From CAYWBI01 sp964456445 (GTDB lineage: Bacteria > Calditrichota > Calditrichia > Calditrichales > J004), in contig CAYWBI010000113.1 of assembly GCA_964456445.1 (NCBI GenBank), positions 1-12,432 on the forward strand: 12,432 bases of DNA, read 5' to 3'. Position 1 is the stretch's first letter. Each line of letters starts with the position of its first letter. The notes under the pieces were generated by a model. The model was not told where the DNA came from, did no database searches, and was given only the letters and a program-made list of their open reading frames with translations. The position numbers and the translations under genes were made by a program. This document shows, piece after piece, positions 6,595-12,432 of the stretch.

Positions 6595-6820
6595 TTAGGA
6601 AATTAAACGAACAATAGGATATTTAATGACAATCTGGTTGGTTTCTTTGCCGGATAAAGGTTTGCGATTGTTTCCATCCTGCGATAAAAAATAATTCCAT
6701 AAATGCTTTTCCTTAAGCGCGATATTGTGTAATTTCCCTTGTTGTGCCGGAATACGGTCGTTGTAAAATAGGCCGCTGTCCAAATAAATGAAACCAATAG
6801 TCCCTCTAAAAAAAGGAGAA
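6595..6820 (-). pseudogene. Headless coding-like remnant
   Basis: A minus-strand frame open from about 6820 to a TAA at 6595 encodes protein-like sequence (RGTIGFIYLDSGLFYNDR, later GKLHNIALKEKHLWNYF, ending IVIKYPIVRLIS). It has mixed residues and ordinary codon use, but the only start is a TTG at 6783 with no good ribosome binding site, and the frame runs back to the pepD ribosome binding site. It could be the last 70 or so residues of a gene whose front was lost when the present pepD junction formed. I do not recognise the family, and chance cannot be excluded. Confidence 0.25.
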
Positions 6821-6824
6821 TCTC

Positions 6825-8279
6825 ATGTCGGATGTATTTACCGGTCTTGAACCGAAACTCGTTTGGAAACATTTTTATAATCTTAATCAAATCCCACGCT
6901 GCTCCAAGCATGAAGAGGCCGCACGCAATTATGTGCTCGGTCTGGCCAAAGAGCTGGGTCTGGAATACAAAACCGATCAAGTGGGCAATGTGGTGGTCAA
7001 AAAAGCTGCCAGCCCCGGTATGGAAAATAAACCGACCGTCATCATTCAGGGCCACCTGGATATGGTGTGCGAAAAGAATAAAAATACCGTGCATGATTTC
7101 AGCAAAGACGCCATCGAAATGCTACAGGACGATGGTTGGGTAACAGCTGATGGCACCACGCTTGGCGCGGACAATGGCGTTGGCTTGTGCATGGGGTTGG
7201 CGCTGCTCGAAGACAACAGTGTAGCCCATCCACCGCTGGAAATTTTTGCCACTATTGATGAAGAAACCGGCATGACCGGTGCCATGGGGTTAAAACCGGG
7301 CTTTTTGGAAGGCAGCACATTGCTTAACCTGGATTCCGAGGAAGAAGGCGCCCTGTATATTGGCTGTGCCGGGGGCAAACATACCATTATGCGCCATAAA
7401 ATCGATTGGCAGGAAGCTCCCGCAGGCAATAAAACCGTATTGCTCAAAATAAGCGGTTTACGTGGCGGCCACTCCGGTCTGAACATCATCGATGGTTTCG
7501 GCAATGCCATTAAACTGACCGGACGCATTTTGACGGCCCTGGCCCAAAAGCATGATTTTAATATGGTGGATTTTCAGGGCGGTACAGCACACAACGCCAT
7601 CCCGCGTGAGGCACACGCCATTCTTTCCGTGGACAATTTTGCCCTGGATGAACTGGGCAAACTGGCCGATTACTTTCAAGGGGTTTTTAATGCTGAACTT
7701 CGTTTTGTGGAAAAAGATATCCGTGTCACCATCGATGAACCACAGGCCGCCACAAAAGTGATGCCGGTTGAATTATCCAAAAGACTTTCCAAAACCTTAT
7801 ATGCCATGCCCGATGGTGTAATGGCCATGAGCCATGCCGTGGAAGGGCTGGTGGAAACATCCACCAATCTGGCCGTGGCGGAAATCGTGGATGGTGATAC
7901 TTTTTTTATGCTGACCAGCCAACGCTCATCCGTTGCAACAGCCATCGATGACATTGCCGGTAAGATGCGTGCTTTTGGCGAACTGGCCGGTTTTGAAATC
8001 GAGCAGGGCGGCGGCTATCCGGCCTGGCAGCCCAATCCGGATTCCCAACTTCTGAAGACCTGTAAAAAAGTTTACAAAGATATGATGGGCAAAGAACCGG
8101 AAGTAAAAGCCATTCATGCCGGTTTGGAATGCGGCATCATCGGTGAACAATTTTCATCGATGGATATGATCTCCTTTGGCCCGGATATCACCGGCGCCCA
8201 CAGCCCCGATGAGCGGGTACGCATCGCCTCTGTGCAAAACGTTTGGAATTATCTTGTTCAGGTACTTAAGAATCTTTAA
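6825..8279 (+). CDS. pepD: Cytosolic dipeptidase (aminoacyl-histidine dipeptidase, M20C)
   Basis: PepD is a zinc enzyme of peptidase family M20 that hydrolyses a broad range of dipeptides in the cytosol, recycling amino acids. At 484 residues it is almost the same length as the E. coli enzyme. The dinuclear metal ligands and catalytic residues are in place: GHLDMV with H77 and catalytic D79, GADNGVG with bridging D116, DEETGM with general base E146 and ligand E147, NLDSEEEG with D170, and GAHSPDE with H459. The lid domain inserted between about 190 and 390 includes LRGGHSGLNI and TAHNAIPREA. AGGAG (6814-6818) precedes the ATG. It is transcribed away from the gntR operon and ends in a strong terminator, so it forms a single-gene unit. 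Confidence 0.95.
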   Translation: MSDVFTGLEPKLVWKHFYNLNQIPRCSKHEEAARNYVLGLAKELGLEYKTDQVGNVVVKKAASPGMENKPTVIIQGHLDMVCEKNKNTVHDFSKDAIEMLQDDGWVTADGTTLGADNGVGLCMGLALLEDNSVAHPPLEIFATIDEETGMTGAMGLKPGFLEGSTLLNLDSEEEGALYIGCAGGKHTIMRHKIDWQEAPAGNKTVLLKISGLRGGHSGLNIIDGFGNAIKLTGRILTALAQKHDFNMVDFQGGTAHNAIPREAHAILSVDNFALDELGKLADYFQGVFNAELRFVEKDIRVTIDEPQAATKVMPVELSKRLSKTLYAMPDGVMAMSHAVEGLVETSTNLAVAEIVDGDTFFMLTSQRSSVATAIDDIAGKMRAFGELAGFEIEQGGGYPAWQPNPDSQLLKTCKKVYKDMMGKEPEVKAIHAGLECGIIGEQFSSMDMISFGPDITGAHSPDERVRIASVQNVWNYLVQVLKNL

Positions 8280-8295
8280 GAACAAACACTTACCG

Positions 8296-8324
8296 ACAAA
8301 GGGCCTTGCGGGGCCCTTTTGTTG
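8296..8324 (+). terminator. Rho-independent terminator of pepD
   Basis: AAAGGGCC (8298-8305) pairs with GGCCCTTT (8312-8319) around a 6-base loop, and the right arm runs into TTTTGTTG. It sits 18 bases after the pepD stop. Confidence 0.85.
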
Positions 8325-8325
8325 T

Positions 8326-8338
8326 ATTAAGAATAATA
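8326..8338 (+). repeat. 13-bp direct repeat, left copy
   Basis: ATTAAGAATAATA is repeated exactly at 9011-9023. The two copies bracket the whole hairpin array and may be a target-site duplication or the ends of a deletion/insertion event. Confidence 0.55.
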
Positions 8339-8341
8339 TCT

Positions 8342-8350
8342 GTCCTAAAT
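8342..8350 (+). repeat. 9-bp inverted repeat, left arm
   Basis: GTCCTAAAT is the exact inverse complement of ATTTAGGAC at 8995-9003. The arms lie just inside the 13-bp direct repeats and could be short terminal inverted repeats of a non-autonomous element. Confidence 0.45.
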
Positions 8351-8351
8351 A

Positions 8352-8371
8352 AAAACCGATAAATCGGTTTT
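8352..8371 (+). repeat. Hairpin at the left edge of the array
   Basis: AAAACCGA (8352-8359) and TCGGTTTT (8364-8371) form a perfect 8-bp stem with a TAAA loop, the same loop as the first hairpin of repeat copy 1. It lies in the unique flank just before the array. Confidence 0.6.
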
Positions 8372-8390
8372 CCAGGGGCTTTGTATTTCT

Positions 8391-8970
8391 ATTACCCATG
8401 ATTAAAATCATGGGTTAAGCAAGAACCACCTAACCCACGAATTCATTCGAGGGAAAAGGGCGTAGAATACAAGTGATAGAATCCGATTCATCGGATTTGA
8501 TATTTTAAAGNNNNNNNNNNNNNNNNNNNNNNNNNNNNNNNNNNNNNNNNNNNNNNNNNNNNNNNNNNNNNNNNNNNNNNNNNNNNNNNNNNNNNNNNNN
8601 NNNNNNNNNNATATTTTAAAGGCGATTACCCATGATAAAAATCATGGGTTAAGCAAGAACCACCTGACCCACGAATTCATTCGAGGGAAAAGGGCGTAGA
8701 ATAGAAGTGATAGAATCCGATTCATCGGATTTGATATTTTAAAGGCGATTACCCATGATAAAAATCATGGGTTAAGCAAGAACCACCTGACCCACGAATT
8801 CATTCGAGGGAAAAGGGCGTAGAATAGAAGTGATAGAATCCGATTCATCGGATTTGATATTTTAAAGGCGATTACCCATGATAAAAATCATGGGTTAAGC
8901 AAGAACCACCTAACCCACGAATTCATTCGAGGGAATAGGGCGTAGAATACAAATGATAGAATCCGATTCA
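8391..8970. repeat. Tandem array of a 123-bp unit carrying three hairpins
   Basis: Units begin at 8391, 8625, 8748 and 8871. The last three starts are exactly 123 bases apart. Copies 2 and 3 look identical; copy 1 differs from them at three sites and copy 4 at about four, and copy 4 stops after 100 bases at 8970. Within copy 1 the hairpins are ACCCATGAT/ATCATGGGT (8394-8415, loop TAAA, or AAAA in later copies), CCCACGAA/TTCGAGGG (8434-8453, loop TTCA, one A.A mismatch) and AATCCGA/TCGGATT (8480-8497, loop TTCA). An assembly gap hides an unknown number of further units. The unit has no coding frame. Hairpin-rich intergenic repeats of this style resemble REP-type elements mobilised by IS200-like transposases, but no such gene is in the window. 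Confidence 0.9.
8511..8610. other. Assembly gap (100 N)
   Basis: Exactly 100 undetermined bases lie inside the tandem array, a standard placeholder length. The left side ends at base 120 of a unit, and the right side begins at base 110 of a unit, so ATATTTTAAAG is present on both sides. The true length is unknown. Confidence 0.98.
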
Positions 8971-8985
8971 ATGAAGAAAGTGTGC

Positions 8986-9003
8986 CCTAAAATTATTTAG
9001 GAC
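8986..9003 (+). repeat. Right-edge hairpin and right arm of the 9-bp inverted repeat
   Basis: CCTAAA (8986-8991) pairs with TTTAGG (8996-9001) around ATTA. Bases 8995-9003 (ATTTAGGAC) are the exact inverse complement of 8342-8350. Confidence 0.5.
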
Positions 9004-9010
9004 CGCTGTG

Positions 9011-9023
9011 ATTAAGAATAATA
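9011..9023 (+). repeat. 13-bp direct repeat, right copy
   Basis: Exact second copy of the sequence at 8326-8338, placed eight bases after the right inverted-repeat arm. Confidence 0.55.
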
Positions 9024-9046
9024 AAACAATGTGAGAATTTCATAGC

Positions 9047-9076
9047 TTGACAAGAAGGACGGCGTTCGGGCTAAAT
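9047..9076 (+). promoter_or_regulatory. Candidate promoter of the Rieske/cytochrome b genes
   Basis: A perfect TTGACA at 9047-9052 is followed after 18 bases by CTAAAT at 9071-9076, a poor -10 box. It lies in the unique sequence between the array and the Rieske gene and is the best candidate for the pair. Confidence 0.35.
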
Positions 9077-9113
9077 CAAACAGGGTGCCGGGTGAAATAA
9101 AACTTTTATTATC

Positions 9114-9521
9114 ATGACAGAAAAAAAATATTCCCGACGAAAATGGATCAAACTATCGGTGCAGTTGTTCAGCGCGCCGTTGCTGTTTTTGTGGTATGCG
9201 GCAACCAAGCGGCGGATGGCCTTTTTTGGCCGTAAAAAAATCTATTTGCCAGGGCAGATACCGCCGGGCATTACCTTTTTGCACGATGTTATCCTCACCC
9301 GTGAGGCGGAGCAGGTAAGGGTCTTCTCTGCCCGCTGCACCCATCTCGGCTGTACAATCAACCATCAGCAGCAAGGTGTGATGATTTGTCCATGCCATGG
9401 ATCCAAATTTACGGTTCAAGGGGCGGTGTTAAATGGTCCTGCCGGACGTCCCTTAGCCCAGTTGGAAATTCGCATGGAAGCGGCTACTGGGAGACGCTAT
9501 GTGGAAATTGAACAAACATAA
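9114..9521 (+). CDS. Rieske 2Fe-2S protein, Tat-anchored
   Basis: This is the iron-sulfur subunit of a quinol-oxidising cytochrome b complex; its mobile head takes the first electron from quinol at the outer face of the membrane. The 135-residue chain starts with a twin-arginine-like motif (SRRKWIK, residues 7-13) and a hydrophobic anchor (about 14-31). The cluster motifs are CTHLGC (75-80) and CPCHGS (92-97): by family precedent C75, H77, C92 and H95 bind the cluster, while C80 and C94 form the disulfide of the high-potential type. GPAGRPL (112-118) is the usual proline-loop region. The protein is short for a bc1 Rieske subunit and close to b6f or bacterial minimal forms. No clear Shine-Dalgarno precedes the ATG. 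The fused cytochrome gene follows after 67 bases in the same direction. Confidence 0.93.
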   Translation: MTEKKYSRRKWIKLSVQLFSAPLLFLWYAATKRRMAFFGRKKIYLPGQIPPGITFLHDVILTREAEQVRVFSARCTHLGCTINHQQQGVMICPCHGSKFTVQGAVLNGPAGRPLAQLEIRMEAATGRRYVEIEQT

Positions 9522-9532
9522 TCATGACCTCG

Positions 9533-9559
9533 ACCGCTGCATGGTGTAGCTGCGGTTTT
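9533..9559 (+). other. Hairpin between the Rieske and cytochrome genes
   Basis: ACCGC (9533-9537) pairs with GCGGT (9552-9556), and GC 9539-9540 with GC 9549-9550 inside. The run TTTT follows at 9556-9559. It could act as a weak terminator or processing site that sets the ratio of the two subunits. Confidence 0.3.
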
Positions 9560-9588
9560 CGCATTTAATTACAACGACGGGCCAATAG

Positions 9589-12297
9589 ATGGTGACAAAG
9601 AAAATCTATCATAAACTTTTCGGATCGACCTTTGGGCAAATTGCTTTCGCGGCTTTTTTTCTGGCTGTTCTTTCCGGTGTGGTGCTTATAGTTTTTTATG
9701 ATATAGGGCAGGCCTACGATTCCATCGCCCTGTTGATCACTGCCAATCCGGCGGCAAATTATATCCGTAACCTGCACTTTTGGAGTGGCCAGATATTTTT
9801 GGTTTTTACCCTGCTGCATATTTGGGACCATTTGCGTTTGTCCACGGAGCGTAAGGTAAAACAAGGGATATGGCTGCGCCTGACCCTGGCCCTGACGGCG
9901 GTTTTTTTTGTGATGCTCAGCGGTTTTCTGCTAAAGGCCGATGCCGATGGCATCCAGGCCCGGCACATAATTGACCGGCTGTTACAGGTTTTTGGTGCAT
10001 CGATTTCTTTTTCTGTTTTGGGCAAACCCGGCGATCTGCAGGTGGTATATGTGCATCATGTGGCCACGGCAACCATTTTTCTCGGTATGGTGATTGTGGA
10101 ACATGCAAAATCCCTCTGGCCGGAATCCCGTGCCTTGTTCTATACCGTTTTAATCGGAATATTCCTGGCCTTGTTTTTTCCTGCCGGGTTACATGATCCG
10201 CTGAATCCGGTGATCAAGGGCCCCTGGTATTTTGTCGGTTTGCAGGAAATTCTTCGCTTTATCACCAGTCCGGTGTTTGTACTGAGTTTTTTGCTTTTCC
10301 TGCTTTTTTTGATTTTTCTCCTGCCACGTTTTAATGGAATATGGGGCCAAAGGCTGAAATATGCCCTGTTGGCCCTTGCTGTTGTATATCTGATTTTAAC
10401 ACTTGTGGGATTCTTTTTCCGTGGCGAAAACGGACGTTTTGTTGTGCCATGGCAAGATACAGTAGAAAACGGTGGCGGACTGACTCCGCTCAAATCCGCG
10501 GAAAGTTATTTTTCCAAAGCGGACAGCGTTAAAAATATCCCGGTAATTCTCGGTCGTCGGGAAGGCTGTTTATATTGCCATGGTTCGGTGAGCGGTTTGT
10601 CCAAATCGCACGATCCCGGGGCTATCGGCTGTGCCTCCTGTCACCTTGGAAATCCCCTCACTTTGAAAAAAGCGCTGGCCCATAGCGGGATGGTTACCAT
10701 TCCCGGCAATCTCGCCCAGTCCCGCCGGACTTGTGGCACCTCTGCCTGTCATCCCGGAATCAGTGAACGGGTACAACGCTCGCTGATGCATACCATGAGC
10801 GGAATTATAGCGGTTGACCGTTTTGTTTTTGATGAACAGGCGCTTCCTGACGGGCATTTTAGCATCGACTCCCTTGGCAACAGCGCCGCGGATAGCCATC
10901 TTAAAAATCTTTGTGCCTCCTGCCATATAGGTAAAAAGAAAGAAATATCCGGTCCCATCGATCAGCTTTCGCGCGGTGGCGGCTGCAATGCCTGTCATTT
11001 GCAATACAATGAGGCCTCCCGGCGTCAATGGAAGGAATATACCCGTGATAAAAAATCCGCTTATAATATCCATCCCCAACTGAGCATACAAACCGGGAAC
11101 GATCATTGTTTTGGCTGCCACAGCCGATCGGGACGGATTGCCCTCAATTATGAAGGCTGGCATGAAACCCAGTTGGACAGTCTGCCCACCGGTCCGGGTT
11201 ACCGGCTTTTGCAGGATGGACGGGTTTTGCGCTTTGTGGCTGAAGATGTGCATCATCAAAAGGGCCTGGTCTGTATCGATTGCCACACCTCCGCTGAGCT
11301 GATGGGTGACGGTCTTAGCCATGCGCATGAATCCGGTCAGGAGAAAGTGGGCTGTACCGATTGCCATGTAGCGGGTAAGCCCAACACGGTTGCCGTGGAA
11401 GATTTGGATTCCGAGCCGCTTAAAATTGCCCGTTTACGCAACCTGGCGCAAGAGGGCAAACGCTTTCTGATCACGCAAAAAGATCATATCCCCTTGATCA
11501 ACACGCGTGTAAGCACAATTGATAGCCTGATGCTTATAGGCAAAATATCCGGTCGAACTTATCCCCTGCGCCCGCCGGCAGATATCTGTACACGCGGCGC
11601 CGCTCATGATGCTTTGAGCTGCGGCAGTTGCCATACAGCATGGGCGCCGCAATGCGTGGGTTGTCACACGGCTTACGAACCCGATAAAATGGGTGTGGAC
11701 CATTTGACGGATAAAAAAACCAGGGGACGCTGGAGCGAGTGGGTGGGCAGCTTTTTTGCGGAGGCCCCCACCCTGGGCGTGAGCGGCGAGGCATCACGTC
11801 GGGAAATCCGCACCTTTGTACCGGGGATGATCCTTACCATCGATGCTTCTTCGTTTCCCGGTGGAAAAAAACAAGAGATATTTAAACGATTGTTTGCCCC
11901 CACTTCTGCTCATACCATTTCCGCCAAGGGCAGAAGCTGTGTTTCATGCCATAACAATCCGCTGGCGTTGGGTTATGGCCGCGGGCAGCTGGAATATGTA
12001 AAATCAGGCGGATATGGCCACTGGCGTTTTACACCCGAATTTGCGCCGGATGACCATGATGGTTTGCCACAGGATGCATGGATCGGCTTTTTGGCTGAAG
12101 GGGAAAAACCATACAGCACACGCGTGACGACGCGCCCTTTTGATGTAAGCGAACAAAAAAAAATCTTACGGGTTGGCGCCTGTCTTACCTGCCACAAGGG
12201 CAACGGTCCGGTCATGAAACGGGCACTGGATAATTTTGACGCCGTATTGAAATCCGTTTCATCCAAATGTGTTCTGCCCGAAGAGGAGGGTAATTAA
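9589..12297 (+). CDS. Cytochrome b fused to a dodecahaem cytochrome c domain
   Basis: The 902-residue chain joins two electron-transfer parts. Residues 1-280 form about seven membrane helices of the cytochrome b/b6 type. The second helix carries H63 and H77 (HX13H) and the fourth H157 and H172 (HX14H, b6-like spacing; H156 is an alternative), the expected axial ligands of two b haems. The PEWY quinol-site motif is replaced by GPWY (211-214) within KGPWYFVGLQEILR. Residues 300-902 should lie outside the cytoplasmic membrane and hold twelve haem c attachment sites: cysteines at 327, 348, 382 (CX4CH), 442, 466, 507, 562, 589, 678, 689, 784 and 865; the other eleven are CXXCH. With the Rieske protein encoded upstream it probably oxidises quinol and sends electrons through the haem chain. 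The final acceptor is unknown. No haem-maturation or terminal reductase gene is in view. Confidence 0.93.
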   Translation: MVTKKIYHKLFGSTFGQIAFAAFFLAVLSGVVLIVFYDIGQAYDSIALLITANPAANYIRNLHFWSGQIFLVFTLLHIWDHLRLSTERKVKQGIWLRLTLALTAVFFVMLSGFLLKADADGIQARHIIDRLLQVFGASISFSVLGKPGDLQVVYVHHVATATIFLGMVIVEHAKSLWPESRALFYTVLIGIFLALFFPAGLHDPLNPVIKGPWYFVGLQEILRFITSPVFVLSFLLFLLFLIFLLPRFNGIWGQRLKYALLALAVVYLILTLVGFFFRGENGRFVVPWQDTVENGGGLTPLKSAESYFSKADSVKNIPVILGRREGCLYCHGSVSGLSKSHDPGAIGCASCHLGNPLTLKKALAHSGMVTIPGNLAQSRRTCGTSACHPGISERVQRSLMHTMSGIIAVDRFVFDEQALPDGHFSIDSLGNSAADSHLKNLCASCHIGKKKEISGPIDQLSRGGGCNACHLQYNEASRRQWKEYTRDKKSAYNIHPQLSIQTGNDHCFGCHSRSGRIALNYEGWHETQLDSLPTGPGYRLLQDGRVLRFVAEDVHHQKGLVCIDCHTSAELMGDGLSHAHESGQEKVGCTDCHVAGKPNTVAVEDLDSEPLKIARLRNLAQEGKRFLITQKDHIPLINTRVSTIDSLMLIGKISGRTYPLRPPADICTRGAAHDALSCGSCHTAWAPQCVGCHTAYEPDKMGVDHLTDKKTRGRWSEWVGSFFAEAPTLGVSGEASRREIRTFVPGMILTIDASSFPGGKKQEIFKRLFAPTSAHTISAKGRSCVSCHNNPLALGYGRGQLEYVKSGGYGHWRFTPEFAPDDHDGLPQDAWIGFLAEGEKPYSTRVTTRPFDVSEQKKILRVGACLTCHKGNGPVMKRALDNFDAVLKSVSSKCVLPEEEGN

Positions 12298-12317
12298 TAA
12301 TTAATAATTACCAATTA

Positions 12318-12422
12318 CTATTTTTCTTGCGGCATGAAATTTTTTAAAAAAACGGGGTAATTTTCAATTTTTAATACTTCTTCGCGGCTGTTATGTAAAA
12401 AGTCAATAGGATTTTCAACTAT
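12318..12422 (-). other. Possible end of a minus-strand gene entering from the right
   Basis: A minus-strand frame ends at TAG 12318-12320 and reads as plausible protein for 34 codons (IVENPIDFLHNSREEVLKIE, later FLKNFMPQEK). A TAA at 12423-12425 interrupts it upstream, and there is no good start codon. It may be the frameshifted tail of a gene beyond the window or chance. Otherwise 12298-12432 is A/T-rich with no clear terminator. Confidence 0.2.
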
Positions 12423-12432
12423 TTACCCAAAC

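Noticed and set aside
7046..7528. Minus-strand 160-codon frame within pepD
   Set aside because: It is an antisense shadow of the pepD catalytic domain, Ser/Pro-rich and without a ribosome binding site.
8491..8525. Promoter formed across the repeat junction (TTGATA, 17 bases, CATGAT)
   Set aside because: The -10 box is poor and buried in a hairpin arm; similar weak pairs are common in A/T-rich DNA.
8391..8970. CRISPR array
   Set aside because: The repeat is 123 bases with no unique spacers between copies; the units follow each other directly and no cas genes are present.
10570..11367. Long minus-strand open frame of 265 codons inside the cytochrome gene
   Set aside because: It lies wholly opposite the multihaem domain, whose twelve haem motifs prove the plus frame; the antisense frame has no ribosome binding site or recognisable motif.

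Overview
The window has roughly even base composition and gene density typical of a bacterial chromosome. The multihaem cytochrome, the Rieske protein with a Tat-type anchor, encoded tRNA CCA, glycogen debranching and a YtrA-type GntR operon suggest a Gram-negative anaerobic or facultative bacterium. An FCB-type lineage such as Calditrichota or Ignavibacteriota is a guess from gene style only. Recognisable promoters are of the ordinary TTGACA/TATAAT kind. A run of exactly 100 N at 8511-8610 shows that this is a draft scaffold.

Layout. 1-306: a possible C-terminal scrap of an upstream gene, a promoter, a 25-bp fragment of a tRNA-Leu and an intact tRNA-Leu(CAA) followed by a terminator. 569-1033: rnhA (RNase HI). 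1043-1150: a dense regulatory stretch with a 13-bp palindrome, a repeated half-palindrome over a consensus promoter and an inverted repeat over the ribosome binding site. 1157-2341: the AAA ATPase of the AAA_14/DUF4143 type that this stretch serves. 2360-4465, minus: a GlgX/isoamylase-type glycogen debranching enzyme, convergent with the ATPase. 4802-6510, minus: an operon of a short GntR regulator, a seven-helix membrane protein and two tiny membrane proteins, with an inverted-repeat operator at its promoter. 6595-6820: apparently coding but headless sequence on the minus strand. 6825-8279: pepD, with a clear terminator.

8326-9023 is non-coding and holds a tandem array of a 123-bp unit (at least four copies, one truncated, broken by the assembly gap). 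Each unit can form three small hairpins. The array is bracketed by a 9-bp inverted repeat and, outside that, a perfect 13-bp direct repeat, so it looks like a non-autonomous mobile or palindromic element rather than a CRISPR.

9114-12297 is the most interesting gene pair. A Tat-anchored Rieske 2Fe-2S protein is followed by a 902-residue protein that fuses a b-type (b6/bc1-like) cytochrome membrane domain to a large domain with twelve haem c sites (eleven CXXCH and one CX4CH). Together they look like a compact quinol-oxidising complex in which a dodecahaem wire replaces cytochrome c1 or f and passes electrons to an unknown extracytoplasmic acceptor.
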